Below are positions 48,439 to 57,505 of a DNA stretch of 64,000 nucleotides, piece by piece. The stretch's first letter is position 1. Each line of letters begins with the position of its first letter. The notes under the pieces were generated by a model that was given only the letters and a program-made list of their open reading frames with translations, did no database searches and was not told where the DNA came from. Origin of the DNA: a virus; the IMG/VR virus record IMGVR_UViG_3300025671_000004, positions 1-64,000 of that record; one strand, given 5' to 3'. The translations under genes and the position numbers were made by a program.

Positions 48439-49563
48439 CTACTTGCGGACTCTTATTTTAAGTCTATCCGGATTGTCTCCGCTTGTCACCGGCTTGACTC
48501 TGAAATCACCCTTTGAAGTTGACCCTGTTGGTTTTGATCTTTCGCTCATGGAGATGTTTTTTGTGCTCTTATCGTAATCTTCGATGGCACTTGCAACTCC
48601 CTGCTCAAAGAAAAACTGCGCGAACTTCTCGGGGTTCATTCCTACAGAAAGCGCTTTGTGATAGCCATACGCATCCTTAATCGTTCCATCCTGTTCGAGG
48701 AACTTAGAGATCATGTTCATAGGGCTAGAGTTTGCCTTTTTCAAGTCCTCGGAGGATCCGGGCTTGTAAGAAAAACTCTTTTCTTCTCCGTTTAGACTCA
48801 CCTTAAAATCAAAACCTTTGAAATCAGATGAGAATACTTTGTCCATTTCCTGTGTGAACTTTTCTCTCTTTCTTTGAATGTCGCTCTGACTTTCAACCGC
48901 ATTCTGCTTTTGCTTTCTAAACTCCTCGAATTCAGCCTTCTCTTCATCGGAAAGTCCTAACACGCTTGACTCAAGCGGTGCGGAATATTTTTCCTTCTGA
49001 GAATTAAACCATTTCTTGGCTTTAGAAACCATATCTTTCTTAGCTACTTTGGCTTTCTTGATGTCCATTTCATCATCAAGATCTTCGTCAAACGAAAAGC
49101 TAGATAAAACAGTATCAATGTCATCTTCATCGTATTCGGGATTCTGAGACGAGATGTACTCACGCAAAAGAACATCTTCACCCATAGAGTTAACATCCTT
49201 CTGAACTTTGTAGAAGTCCTCAAGACCTCTACCTGTTTCCTTCTTAAAGTCTAAGAACTTTTGAACATCCTCAGGGATGTCGCTCTTTACACTTTTCGGA
49301 TTAATGATGCTATCTATGGACTCAGCCTTGTAGCCATACTTATCTTCAAAGAACGATAAGACATCCGCTTCGGACATCTTAATTAGACCTTCGCTTTCGC
49401 CTTCATTTTCTACCACAGTAGACGAACTTTCGGATCCATCCGAATCGTCATCTTTTGTAATATTTTCGTCATTTTCATTAGAAACGGAGTTTATAACCTC
49501 CTCTTCCAATTCGCTAACGCTTTTCTCGGGCATTGACCCTATGTCTCTAACTTTTATTTCCAT
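48439..49563 (-). CDS. Scaffolding protein candidate
   Basis: 374 aa, very acidic and highly charged, rich in Ser/Glu/Asp (NDENITKDDDSDGSESSSTV) with predicted coiled regions (VESQSDIQRKREKFTQEMDK) and a basic C-terminus (RLKIRVRK). This composition and the position between portal and capsid genes are those of scaffold proteins, which form a temporary core and bind capsid by a basic C-terminal helix. A -7 element lies upstream. Confidence 0.78.
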   Translation of the reverse strand: MEIKVRDIGSMPEKSVSELEEEVINSVSNENDENITKDDDSDGSESSSTVVENEGESEGLIKMSEADVLSFFEDKYGYKAESIDSIINPKSVKSDIPEDVQKFLDFKKETGRGLEDFYKVQKDVNSMGEDVLLREYISSQNPEYDEDDIDTVLSSFSFDEDLDDEMDIKKAKVAKKDMVSKAKKWFNSQKEKYSAPLESSVLGLSDEEKAEFEEFRKQKQNAVESQSDIQRKREKFTQEMDKVFSSDFKGFDFKVSLNGEEKSFSYKPGSSEDLKKANSSPMNMISKFLEQDGTIKDAYGYHKALSVGMNPEKFAQFFFEQGVASAIEDYDKSTKNISMSERSKPTGSTSKGDFRVKPVTSGDNPDRLKIRVRK

Positions 49564-49581
49564 TTGATTAGATTATTTTAA

Positions 49582-49589
49582 CAAAGATA
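49582..49589 (-). promoter_or_regulatory. -7 promoter element for the scaffold-capsid genes
   Basis: TATCTTTG on the minus strand in the 49-base gap after the portal gene and 18 bases before the scaffold start at 49563. A TTG lies 16 bases upstream, closer than the usual 19. Confidence 0.5.
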
Positions 49590-49612
49590 GTAATTTATTG
49601 AATACCAATACT

Positions 49613-52057
49613 TTATCTAGGTTCGAACTCCTCAAAGCTAAACCCATCCAAAGAATCCTCGTTTGACTCGAAATTTATCGGCGGAAGATCGTTCTTGCGC
49701 TGATTTATCAATTCTGACTGATTGCTGCTTTGAAGTTTAATCCTGTCATCCTTTCTATTCTCCTTCATTTCATCCCTCTTCAGCATTCCATCAGTTTCAA
49801 TTCCTTTGAGTTTCATGTTGTACATAAACTCTTCCTGCATCAATCTAAGCTTCATCTCAGCCTCAAACTGCATGGTTTTTCTTGCTTCTTCCCCTTCTAC
49901 CATTTTGACTTGAGCCTTTACTGACGCTTCATGCTCAGCCTTCACCTTGGCGGCTTGCATGGCTATCATTTGAGATCTCTCGTTTGTCTGAGCCCTCATG
50001 GCCTCCATCTGCATTTGAGCCTTCTGATCTGCCTCCTGCTTCTTCTTGCGCTTAACCTTCAGTAGTTGGTTCGCCAACTTGATGTTCTGTATCTCTCTGA
50101 CGTCTATGGCATCCTCCAAGTTGATATCACCCTTGGATAAGGCTACATTGATGTTATCCTCCAATTTGGCTTTCTGCTCTTCATCCGGGGATACTTGAAT
50201 GTGTATACCAAAGTCATGCAAATACAACTCCTTTATTTCGTTCAGTATCGAGACATTGTACTTACCAATCTTATTGGCAAACGATTCAGAAAAGTCTGCG
50301 TACTTTAGAATGTCGGAAACCCTCAAAGAAATAGCCTCAGAAAGTGTTCTGTAGATATACAAGCCACCTTCAAGTATATGCCTAGTAGCTGTATTCGAGT
50401 TTAGTGCAGCAAGCTTCTGAAGACCAACCAAAGCTCTAGGGTCGGGATCTGAACCATCTCTAGCCTCGTTAAGACCGGTCACAGTTCGAATCATGTCCAA
50501 GTAGTGGTTGTAGTTACCTATAAGCATTTGAGTCTTGGAAGCTCCCGAGTTCTTACTAAGCTCTTGAACAGGCACCCGACCATGGTTAAACTCACCTTCA
50601 GATGTATAACTTCTACCAACAACAGAACCTGTTTGGAAGTACAGCTTGAGAGCATCTTCGGGAGTGTAAGCTTGTCCTTCACCCAAATCAACCTCGCTTA
50701 TACCATCAGCGTCAATAAAAACACCATCCGGCGTAACGCGAGATATTACCTGCTGCAATTTAAGGTGCGTCATTTGAATGAGGTCGGCGAAAGGAATCAT
50801 CCTTCTCACCAAAGATTCGATCACACCCTTGTACATTCTCGGGGCTACGGCCACATAATTTGACAGCGCGTACTGAGATGTTGACTTTGGTCTGACCATA
50901 TTTTTAGCGGGCTCCCACTTCAAAATGATATTAGTACCCATCACCATCACACCCTCATACCACATATCGATGGTCTTCTCTATCTTTCTGAACCTTCCCT
51001 CCTCCATCATCTCTTCGGGAGGATTAAAGGTATCATCCTTCTTCTTAATCCTCTTTGCCCCACCTTCTAACATCTTCTCCTTGTAAACAACCTTTCTTGT
51101 ACTCTTGTAATTGTAGTACATGATTGTTACCGTGTCGCGCATAAAGATGTCATCATCATAGTAGCTCGATACGCTATGGAAGTCATACCAATCTTGAGAG
51201 TACTTCGATATTTCATCGATATCCTCCTTAGTCAGATCGGGTTTTATCTTATAGAGCTCCGTTACAGGAATCCTCTTTATTTCACCCCAATAAAAGCAAT
51301 CTCTAAAGTGTGGGTCTTCTGTGTAGCTGTACACAACATTTGCGGGATCCACATACGACAACCTAACGCCATCGCCGGGTAAGAATTCGTGCTTTGCAAT
51401 ACCTATGCCTAAGGTAACGATATCGTAATCTACACGCTTTCTGATGTCTTGGTAATGATTCTCCTCGAATACGGTAGAGATCGCCTCTTCTTCAGCAATT
51501 TCTATAGCCGGCTTATACTTGAGCTGCATAAACAACGACAGCTCCTCGTCATTTTCGGGGAGATCATCGGGATCCATGACAAATGGATTGACCCCTGTAG
51601 AAGATTGTATTTTCTCAAGTATTGGTTTTGCCACCATTTGAGCTTCAACCATATCTTGATACTTACTCCTTTTAGCCTGCGACATAGCATCCTGTGCGTA
51701 TGCCATAGGTTTAAACAGCCTGTCGGACATTCCGTTGACAACGATATCAACAAACTTCGGTATGATTGGCACCGGAGTCCAATCCAAGTTCATATAGCTT
51801 AGATCGCCATCAAAAGCCAACTCTCTCTTATACTTTGCAACACTCTGCTCGCCCCTAGCGTAGAGTCTGAGCTTGTGAAAACTATCCCATTGGGAGTAAA
51901 ATCGAGCAATGCTATTTCCCTCACCTCGGTAGAACCATTCATGCTGAATAGCTTGACCAATTTTAAGGCCATACTCCTCGGTGTCTTTTACCGAATCGGG
52001 AACCCCTTGACTAGGAAAGTCAATGGATGGCATAGATAACTTCTTTTCGCTAATCAT
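49613..52057 (-). CDS. Portal protein
   Basis: 814 aa, within the size of podovirus portals. The body has a long helical clip/stem region (HKLRLYARGEQSVAKYKREL), then VPIIPKFVDIVVNGMSDRLF, and a Lys/Gln/Met/Glu-rich C-terminal coil (AQMQMEAMRAQTNERSQMIA) like the barrel of crAss-like and P22-type portals. It overlaps the large terminase by 4 bases. Packaging motor docking and head-tail joining roles follow from family and position. Confidence 0.82.
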   Translation of the reverse strand: MISEKKLSMPSIDFPSQGVPDSVKDTEEYGLKIGQAIQHEWFYRGEGNSIARFYSQWDSFHKLRLYARGEQSVAKYKRELAFDGDLSYMNLDWTPVPIIPKFVDIVVNGMSDRLFKPMAYAQDAMSQAKRSKYQDMVEAQMVAKPILEKIQSSTGVNPFVMDPDDLPENDEELSLFMQLKYKPAIEIAEEEAISTVFEENHYQDIRKRVDYDIVTLGIGIAKHEFLPGDGVRLSYVDPANVVYSYTEDPHFRDCFYWGEIKRIPVTELYKIKPDLTKEDIDEISKYSQDWYDFHSVSSYYDDDIFMRDTVTIMYYNYKSTRKVVYKEKMLEGGAKRIKKKDDTFNPPEEMMEEGRFRKIEKTIDMWYEGVMVMGTNIILKWEPAKNMVRPKSTSQYALSNYVAVAPRMYKGVIESLVRRMIPFADLIQMTHLKLQQVISRVTPDGVFIDADGISEVDLGEGQAYTPEDALKLYFQTGSVVGRSYTSEGEFNHGRVPVQELSKNSGASKTQMLIGNYNHYLDMIRTVTGLNEARDGSDPDPRALVGLQKLAALNSNTATRHILEGGLYIYRTLSEAISLRVSDILKYADFSESFANKIGKYNVSILNEIKELYLHDFGIHIQVSPDEEQKAKLEDNINVALSKGDINLEDAIDVREIQNIKLANQLLKVKRKKKQEADQKAQMQMEAMRAQTNERSQMIAMQAAKVKAEHEASVKAQVKMVEGEEARKTMQFEAEMKLRLMQEEFMYNMKLKGIETDGMLKRDEMKENRKDDRIKLQSSNQSELINQRKNDLPPINFESNEDSLDGFSFEEFEPR

Positions 52058-54327
52058 AGAATTATTTCGCTACTTCCTCCCGAATTGTCATATCTCGCAA
52101 ATTTAACACTTATCTTCGACTGTTTCACTTCGGGTGTGTAAATGTGTTTATTACATGCCATGATAGCTAGACCCGAGCTAATGGATGCGTCAAATTTTGT
52201 ACGATTAGATATATTGAATTTGGCCCAATTGTGTAGTGTTCTGTTAAATGGCATAAAGCCTATTTCGTCAGGCTCTCTATATGTGCCCTCGGTATCGTAA
52301 CCAACATACTTCTCAATGTAAGACTCGATGGCAGATGCGTGAGCTTGCTTGACATCCTCAGAAGAGTTTGGTATTCCTCCCAATTCTTTCTCCGTCTTGG
52401 AAAGCTTCGACTTGTGCCGATCGGGCCTATCTATAGAGAAACCCCTATACCCCCTGTTTTTTATGTGGTACAAAAGTCTAGGTTTATTATTTTCCACTAA
52501 GATAGGCATTCCGTAGAAAACTATCGCCATCAAGACATCTTCAAAAAATGTCTCGGCCGTATCGGGCCTAGCCACATACTCCAAGAAAAATTGGTTGACA
52601 GGAGCGTCCTCCATGTGGAATTTTGTCAACCCATGAAGAGCTCCATTTGACGCCCCACCACCCACGGTTCCCGATATGTCGTAAGAATCACAACCGAATG
52701 CACCCAAGTAATCGTTTCCGGGATATTTGACACCATTTCTGACAGAAACATTGTTTTGTAAATGCCTAGGTGGCACCCAACTTATAAAGAACCTACCCCT
52801 GTTGTCGGGGGTGAAAATGACCTCACTATCCCTTACACCATCCTTCCAATGAAACGAACCACGAGTGACATGATGTTCGCTTATCATCGCATCATTGTAG
52901 TCGATCTGCTCGTATATCTTGGTGAGGTTAAATATGGACTCCTTGCTTTCATCCCTAAATGCGTGAGATTCAGATCTAGGATACTGCCTGTAAAATTCAT
53001 TCAAAGCATCCGGATCACTCTTCAATGAATCCGCCTCATCTTCCCAATAGTCTATGGCACCCTTTGATATCATCTCTCCATCTATACCCTCTACAGGCTT
53101 CTTTGGAGTTCTCATCACAGGCATACCGTACCTATCTATAAAGCCCTCCATATTCCACTCCATGGGTATGAAAAGCCGATACATCCCGCTTTTTGTTTGG
53201 CCGTTCTTGTTTCTTAATTGAGGATCTGAGTCATTGTACATGGTTTTGTAGTTTTCACCACCTTTATCCAAAGCATTCGATGTTGAACCCATCATGCACT
53301 TCCCAATAATCCTACTACCCAATCGTAAACAAGTCTTTGTTACGCGCCAATTGTTCAGTATGTTATTAGGTTTTATCCACTTCCCGCTTTCATCGTGCAC
53401 TAATAGGAGTAGCTTTTCACCGTCATAAGAGTTCTCGTCTGTATTCCTCCAATCAATCGTGGTGTTCAGACCTTCATCGTCATTGTAATCAGTACCATAC
53501 ATATTGGATTTAGTCATCCTAGACGCGGGAACGCGATACGCCAATTCTGTTTTCGGCCTGTCCATACCATCCATCACCGGCTTGAAAAAGAATGGATACT
53601 TCGTATTGATTGGAACAATCTTATTGGTGAACATCTTCTTTGCGTCCGGACCTGTTTTTGAAAGAAGACCTATTCTAGCGTCACTAGCTATCGTTCCAAT
53701 ATTCACGGATTCAGCAGATGCCATAAAAGAGAACCCCGAACGTCTTATCTTCAGATAATTCAAACCATAGCATCGATTGTCAGCTTTGCATGCCTCCCAA
53801 TAAATGAAGAAAACCCTATTAGCCTCACGAAAATCCGGAAATCCAACATCTATTGAAGACCATTGTAGGTACATGTAGTGAGAGCCGGTGATATACGTTT
53901 CAACACCATTGTTCATAAACCAAAAGCCGTACTCCCTCCTATCAAACTCCTCCTCTATGTAATCTATCCACTTCGTCTTGAAAGCATCGGGCATTTCATT
54001 CCATTGAGCCATTGTTTTGACCTTGGACAAATCCTTTGGCATATCAAACCTCTCCCAATATTGCTTTGACTTGATAGGAGACCTTTCGTAAGCTTTGTCA
54101 TTTGATCTAGGTAGCGCTATTTTCAAGCCATTGATTTCGTATACCTCGCCTATCTGACCATCCTTTGATATTACTACAACATCATACTTTTCATTGTAAC
54201 CATATTTCCAACTACCCGCTATGTTTGCGGTGGTCTTTACGCTTTTTGGAATATGATTCTTAAGATGTACTATTAGATCGCTTCGACCTTCTTTCTGCGA
54301 ATCCTGTCTTACTGTTGACTGACTCAT
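52054..54327 (-). CDS. terL: Terminase large subunit
   Basis: 757 aa. ATPase half: a basic Walker A-like segment LKIRRSGFSFMAS, Walker B LLLLVHDESG near residue 310, and a coupling T-S-N-A-L-D-K-G. Nuclease half: acidic G-C-D-S-Y-D near residue 545, A-E-T-F-F-E-D-V, and T-K-F-D-A-S-I-S-S-G-L-A-I-M-A near the C-terminus, the RNase H-like metal site. It translocates DNA into proheads and cuts it. The first 23 codons overlap the upstream 108-aa gene, with no good alternative start before about codon 95. Confidence 0.85.
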   Translation of the reverse strand: MSQSTVRQDSQKEGRSDLIVHLKNHIPKSVKTTANIAGSWKYGYNEKYDVVVISKDGQIGEVYEINGLKIALPRSNDKAYERSPIKSKQYWERFDMPKDLSKVKTMAQWNEMPDAFKTKWIDYIEEEFDRREYGFWFMNNGVETYITGSHYMYLQWSSIDVGFPDFREANRVFFIYWEACKADNRCYGLNYLKIRRSGFSFMASAESVNIGTIASDARIGLLSKTGPDAKKMFTNKIVPINTKYPFFFKPVMDGMDRPKTELAYRVPASRMTKSNMYGTDYNDDEGLNTTIDWRNTDENSYDGEKLLLLVHDESGKWIKPNNILNNWRVTKTCLRLGSRIIGKCMMGSTSNALDKGGENYKTMYNDSDPQLRNKNGQTKSGMYRLFIPMEWNMEGFIDRYGMPVMRTPKKPVEGIDGEMISKGAIDYWEDEADSLKSDPDALNEFYRQYPRSESHAFRDESKESIFNLTKIYEQIDYNDAMISEHHVTRGSFHWKDGVRDSEVIFTPDNRGRFFISWVPPRHLQNNVSVRNGVKYPGNDYLGAFGCDSYDISGTVGGGASNGALHGLTKFHMEDAPVNQFFLEYVARPDTAETFFEDVLMAIVFYGMPILVENNKPRLLYHIKNRGYRGFSIDRPDRHKSKLSKTEKELGGIPNSSEDVKQAHASAIESYIEKYVGYDTEGTYREPDEIGFMPFNRTLHNWAKFNISNRTKFDASISSGLAIMACNKHIYTPEVKQSKISVKFARYDNSGGSSEIIL

Positions 54328-54586
54328 CTATACCTTTCTCAATTAGGTCCAAATTATCCCTTTCTTTCTCTATTCTGTCCAATATTTCGAACGCATCGAA
54401 TATTGCAGCTTTTTTTGTTGCGGCGGCATTTTTTAGCCTATCTGCAGCCAATGCAGGGGACTCTCCATCAACCTCCTCCTTCGGCTTTATTATCTTCTCC
54501 TTAGCGACCCTTATAAGCTCCTCAACAGCCTCTTCACCCGCCTTAATTATCCTTCTCCTAAACTCTATGCTCTTACTCTCGCTCAT
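54260..54586 (-). CDS. Small terminase subunit candidate
   Basis: 108 aa, helical and highly charged (AVEELIRVAKEKIIKPKEE, AADRLKNAAATKKAAIFDAF). Position immediately upstream of terL, with a 68-base overlap, is typical of a small terminase; an obvious helix-turn-helix is not seen, so the call depends on context. Confidence 0.5.
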   Translation of the reverse strand: MSESKSIEFRRRIIKAGEEAVEELIRVAKEKIIKPKEEVDGESPALAADRLKNAAATKKAAIFDAFEILDRIEKERDNLDLIEKGIDESVNSKTGFAERRSKRSNSTS

Positions 54587-55151
54587 CCATGTTTATGGTT
54601 ATCTGATGATCAAAAACCCGATACATCACCTTGTCGTTTATTTTGAATTCATACTCGCTGTCGGGGGTGAACACAATGGTATCCCCTTTCTTCACATTAA
54701 GAGATGACAAGTAGTCATTAGGGTACTCCATTCTTCCAAAAAGAGGCTCATATCGACCCGGCTTGGATAGTATTGACTTTTTCTTTTCGATAGGACTCAC
54801 AAAGCAGAACCTATCTCTCGACTTCCAATCTTTGCCATCGTGATACATAAAAAACTGATCAGAGTCAACAAAGAAGAGACCATCTCTCAGGAAACTCCTG
54901 CCGCTCTTTCTTCGACCTTTCATATCGTTGTAGTACTTGAACACATTGTGATGAACTACAAGAATGTCTCCGGGCCTTATGGGTCCCGAATAATTGATGG
55001 GAGTACTTATTACTTTCGCAAACCTGTTTGATGCTTTATGGTCTTCTTCAGATACACTAGTCAGCAAGTTTGTGCCCCCAATGTTCAGTATATTGCTATA
55101 CCTCCTACCATCAACAGGCTCAACTATGTAAAAGTGCGGTGATCTCATCAA
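54573..55151 (-). CDS. GroES-like or packaging-associated protein
   Basis: 192 aa. The C-terminal half has a GroES-like barrel end: N-V-K-K-G-D-T-I-V-F-T-P-D-S-E-Y-E-F-K-I-N-D, then M-Y-R-V-F-D-H-Q-I-T-I; compare VKVGDKVLF...V...REEDI in GroES. Another GDILVVHHNVF strand lies near residue 60. A tandem GroES-type fold is possible, but it also resembles an uncharacterised protein next to terminase genes in other Bacteroidota phages. The bona fide GroES is at 577. Confidence 0.5.
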   Translation of the reverse strand: MMRSPHFYIVEPVDGRRYSNILNIGGTNLLTSVSEEDHKASNRFAKVISTPINYSGPIRPGDILVVHHNVFKYYNDMKGRRKSGRSFLRDGLFFVDSDQFFMYHDGKDWKSRDRFCFVSPIEKKKSILSKPGRYEPLFGRMEYPNDYLSSLNVKKGDTIVFTPDSEYEFKINDKVMYRVFDHQITINMDERE

Positions 55152-55366
55152 AAGGATAAATCAAACTCAATATGTATTGGAACCATTGGACTGAACGTTT
55201 TCCAAAGCCTAACCTCACCGGAATCATTGATTGCATGAATCTCGATAGACCCATCAGCAATTTTTCTGATATTGTGAATGGTATTTCCTCCGCCAATGGG
55301 TCCACCAATGACGAAATTCATACCGACCTTATAATCGGGCCCTATGGTTACCTTCCTTATGATCAT
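55148..55366 (-). CDS. Hypothetical small protein
   Basis: 72 aa from the ATG at 55366, which overlaps the preceding stop (ATGA). Beta-strand-rich (RKVTIGPDYKVG, GGPIGGGNTIHNIRKI). It also overlaps the next gene by 4 bases. Unrecognised; a tail or capsid accessory by position. Confidence 0.6.
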   Translation of the reverse strand: MIIRKVTIGPDYKVGMNFVIGGPIGGGNTIHNIRKIADGSIEIHAINDSGEVRLWKTFSPMVPIHIEFDLSF

Positions 55367-55788
55367 GTAGATGCTATAACATACCAAGCTGCACCATCAG
55401 AGTGCAATGTGACACACTTATACTGAGTCGTCAGAACCAAAGTATTAGAGCCGTTTATCAGCTCAGCTCCATTAGCTTGAATAGTCACGTTGTGAGAAGA
55501 TCCAAGTTTCATAACCTTCAGTACCCTTTTTTGGCTAGATGCCACAGCAGGTAAGTCGATGGTAACAGCACTACCTATACTACCATCATCGACATACAGC
55601 AACCTGTCTGAAGCGATAACAGCGTAAGAATTCGATCCCACACTAGTAAACGACAGTCTCTTTGATGAAAACTCCGATATGGACTCCGAGCTATAGTTCT
55701 GAGTCTTGTTCGAATTGTCCTTCTGACTTCCCAAGAGCATGCTGCTCTCGTCAAATTGGACTTCTGCGTATGTTGATATCTTAGTCAT
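55363..55788 (-). CDS. Beta-rich structural protein, fibre-type domain
   Basis: 141 aa. The C-terminal 80 residues (ASDRLLYVDDGSIGSAVTID, VTIQANGAELINGSNTLVLT, W-Y-V-I-A-S-T) match the repeated beta module found in tail fibre and head decoration proteins across many phages, also seen in the 110-aa protein at 60348. It is probably virion surface-associated. Confidence 0.6.
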   Translation of the reverse strand: MTKISTYAEVQFDESSMLLGSQKDNSNKTQNYSSESISEFSSKRLSFTSVGSNSYAVIASDRLLYVDDGSIGSAVTIDLPAVASSQKRVLKVMKLGSSHNVTIQANGAELINGSNTLVLTTQYKCVTLHSDGAAWYVIAST

Positions 55789-55792
55789 TTCT

Positions 55793-56053
55793 TTATTTGT
55801 CTACGGCGTGAGTTACCTCGCCGGTACTCATATTTACAACGGAGTCTTCTCCGTATTTTTCTTTCAAGCTTTTTTCCAAGCTAGCGAATTGCCTCCTAAG
55901 GTTGTCCATCTCAAGCAGTCTTCCGTGCTTCTCAACTTCCAACGAGCCAATCTCAACTTTCAATGCCTCGAATCTGTTCATTAAAGACCTAGCCAAGTCA
56001 AGGGTCTCTTTGTCAAGCATTCTAGCTGACTTTAATTCTTTCTTTTTAGCCAT
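55793..56053 (-). CDS. Coiled-coil hypothetical protein
   Basis: 86 aa, Lys/Glu-rich helix (LARSLMNRFEALKVEIGSLE) ending EKYGEDSVVNMSTGEVT. The E-K-Y-G-x-x-S-V-x-x-x-T-G-E tail recurs in small phage proteins near terminase genes; role unknown. First gene after a -7 element. Confidence 0.65.
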   Translation of the reverse strand: MAKKKELKSARMLDKETLDLARSLMNRFEALKVEIGSLEVEKHGRLLEMDNLRRQFASLEKSLKEKYGEDSVVNMSTGEVTHAVDK

Positions 56054-56074
56054 TTGATTATAGTTTATTTTTTA

Positions 56075-56094
56075 CAAATATAGCGAATCGCTAA
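56075..56094 (-). promoter_or_regulatory. -7 promoter element with adjacent palindrome
   Basis: On the minus strand TATATTTGTA (-7 element 56075-56082), 21 bases before the ATG at 56053. Overlapping it at 56082-56094 is the 13-bp palindrome TAGCGAATCGCTA, a possible operator. The same TATATTTGTA decamer precedes the small genes at 62973 and 63105. Confidence 0.5.
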
Positions 56095-56636
56095 AAAATA
56101 CTTCTGCCAAACATTTTCCCAAGACCAATCAGCACAAGGGCAAGAAGCAGAACCGGTATTACGGCGAACAAAACAGCCTTCCAAATAGGTACAGAGTTCC
56201 TCATTCTTTTTTCGAGCTTCTTTATCTCTTTATCCTTCATAACTATTACACTAGACATGGAGTCTATAACTATTACGTCAAGCGGGTCTCTTATCCATTT
56301 TGTTTCATGAATAACCAAGGTGTCCGGAGATGGGATCTCATCAATAGACAGGATGGAATCAGTTATGCGTATGACAATCTTATCGTTTTTGGTGCTGATG
56401 TAGTTTATCACGCTGTCAACAGGAAAGTGAGTTATCCTTCTAGGTTTAAGAACTACATTGACCATAGTTGAATCCTTTCTCCAAGATGGATGTCTTTTCA
56501 ATATTCTCTCAATCTTCTTGGAATCCCTTAAAGCAATACGCTCGGGAGAACATGATGACATGGTGGCTACAAACAATATGATCAAAGCCAAAAATGCGTA
56601 GTACGCGTAAATTGGAGCCAATCTTCTTCTAGCCAT
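56091..56636 (-). CDS. Likely unimolecular spanin (u-spanin)
   Basis: 181 aa. N-terminus: basic start, hydrophobic segment (YAFLALIILFVATM) and a lipobox-like M-S-S-C at residues 26-29, so probably lipidated. C-terminus: one clear transmembrane segment (KAVLFAVIPVLLLALVLIGL). Between them is a soluble periplasmic region with helical K-K-L-E-K-R at its end. An outer-membrane lipoprotein anchor plus an inner-membrane anchor in one chain is the defining u-spanin layout; u-spanins disrupt the outer membrane at lysis. Its neighbours are an endolysin candidate and a holin. Overlaps DUF5675 by 8 bases. Confidence 0.68.
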   Translation of the reverse strand: MARRRLAPIYAYYAFLALIILFVATMSSCSPERIALRDSKKIERILKRHPSWRKDSTMVNVVLKPRRITHFPVDSVINYISTKNDKIVIRITDSILSIDEIPSPDTLVIHETKWIRDPLDVIVIDSMSSVIVMKDKEIKKLEKRMRNSVPIWKAVLFAVIPVLLLALVLIGLGKMFGRSIF

Positions 56637-57075
56637 GCTGCGGTTTGTTTTCTACGATTAATGTAACCTCTTCGCCGGAATCTATAGCCGCCTTTATTTT
56701 TTGAGTAAGCTCCTTTTCTGCGGTATCTTGAATAACATCCTTTGACGGCCTGTTATATGCAACCAATGGGCACCCCGCCGTACCCTTGTGCGTGTTACCG
56801 CCATGGATGCGTATGCCAACAAATGATATACCCGCATTGGATAGAGTCACCTTGTCGGGCCTGTTATAAACTATTGGCATCAGCCTCTTGAATCTAGGGC
56901 TCATGGTTACATCAACGCTGTACTCTCCGGCCGGTATCGCTGTATGCGCCTTAACCTTTATCCCTTCAGCCCTTACGGTATCCTCCAATGTGTAGCAAAA
57001 CCTCTCATCATCAATGAACAAATCACCGATGGTGGTGTCTTTTGTGTACTCGCTTCTTACGATCTTAATCTTCAT
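56629..57075 (-). CDS. DUF5675 family protein, endolysin candidate
   Basis: 148 aa. Family pattern: F-I-D-D-E-R-F-C-Y-T-L-E-D, I-P-A-G-E-Y-S-V near residue 48, then G-I-R-I-H-G-G-N-T-H-K-G-T-A-G-C-P-L-V, where His and Cys in H-G-N...G-C match the catalytic arrangement of L,D-transpeptidase-type enzymes. No signal peptide, so export would need the holin. It lies between an exported protein and the u-spanin candidate, the place of an endolysin. The activity is inferred from fold similarity and context. Confidence 0.72.
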   Translation of the reverse strand: MKIKIVRSEYTKDTTIGDLFIDDERFCYTLEDTVRAEGIKVKAHTAIPAGEYSVDVTMSPRFKRLMPIVYNRPDKVTLSNAGISFVGIRIHGGNTHKGTAGCPLVAYNRPSKDVIQDTAEKELTQKIKAAIDSGEEVTLIVENKPQHG

Positions 57076-57505
57076 AGTATACTTCGTATTTTTTAAGGTA
57101 CAAAATTACATGTAAATCAAATGACTTGGCATGAACCACATAATTACCCCAAACCTCGAATTTATCGTGAGCGTAACCAAGTGATACAGGAATCTGATAT
57201 CCTACACTTTTATTGTAACTTCTGAGCCAAAAAGGACTTATGGAAAATCTATTTACGGAAAGAACCTGCTGAATATAAAAATGATCCCCACCACCAAACA
57301 CATCCCAAGCATATCCCACCCTAGGCCCAAATTTAAACTCAACACCTTTTTTTGACCTCTCTGTAAATACTTGGCTGTACTCAATGTATGGAGTTAATCC
57401 ATCTTTGGATGCCTTTAATCCGGGAGATATAAATGATTGACATGAAAGTTTTACAGGAAAAACAATAGCTAAACAAATAAGAATCGCATATTTAGCAACC
57501 GCCAT
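57065..57505 (-). CDS. Exported protein, possible outer-membrane beta-barrel
   Basis: 146 aa from the ATG at 57505. A hydrophobic signal peptide (YAILICLAIVFPV) ends near L-S-C-Q-S, so either signal peptidase I or lipoprotein processing is possible. The rest alternates aromatic strands (VGYAWDVF, FYIQQVLSVNRFSI, GYQIPVSLGY) like a small outer-membrane barrel, common in Bacteroidota. In a lysis cassette it may help breach or protect the outer membrane. Overlaps the holin gene by 14 bases. Confidence 0.6.
   Translation of the reverse strand: MAVAKYAILICLAIVFPVKLSCQSFISPGLKASKDGLTPYIEYSQVFTERSKKGVEFKFGPRVGYAWDVFGGGDHFYIQQVLSVNRFSISPFWLRSYNKSVGYQIPVSLGYAHDKFEVWGNYVVHAKSFDLHVILYLKKYEVYYED

Noticed and set aside
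39279-54327. Alternative genetic code (stop reassignment as in some crAss-like phages)
   Set aside because: All large structural genes are open with standard stops, and TAG, TGA and TAA are all used at gene ends in plausible overlaps.
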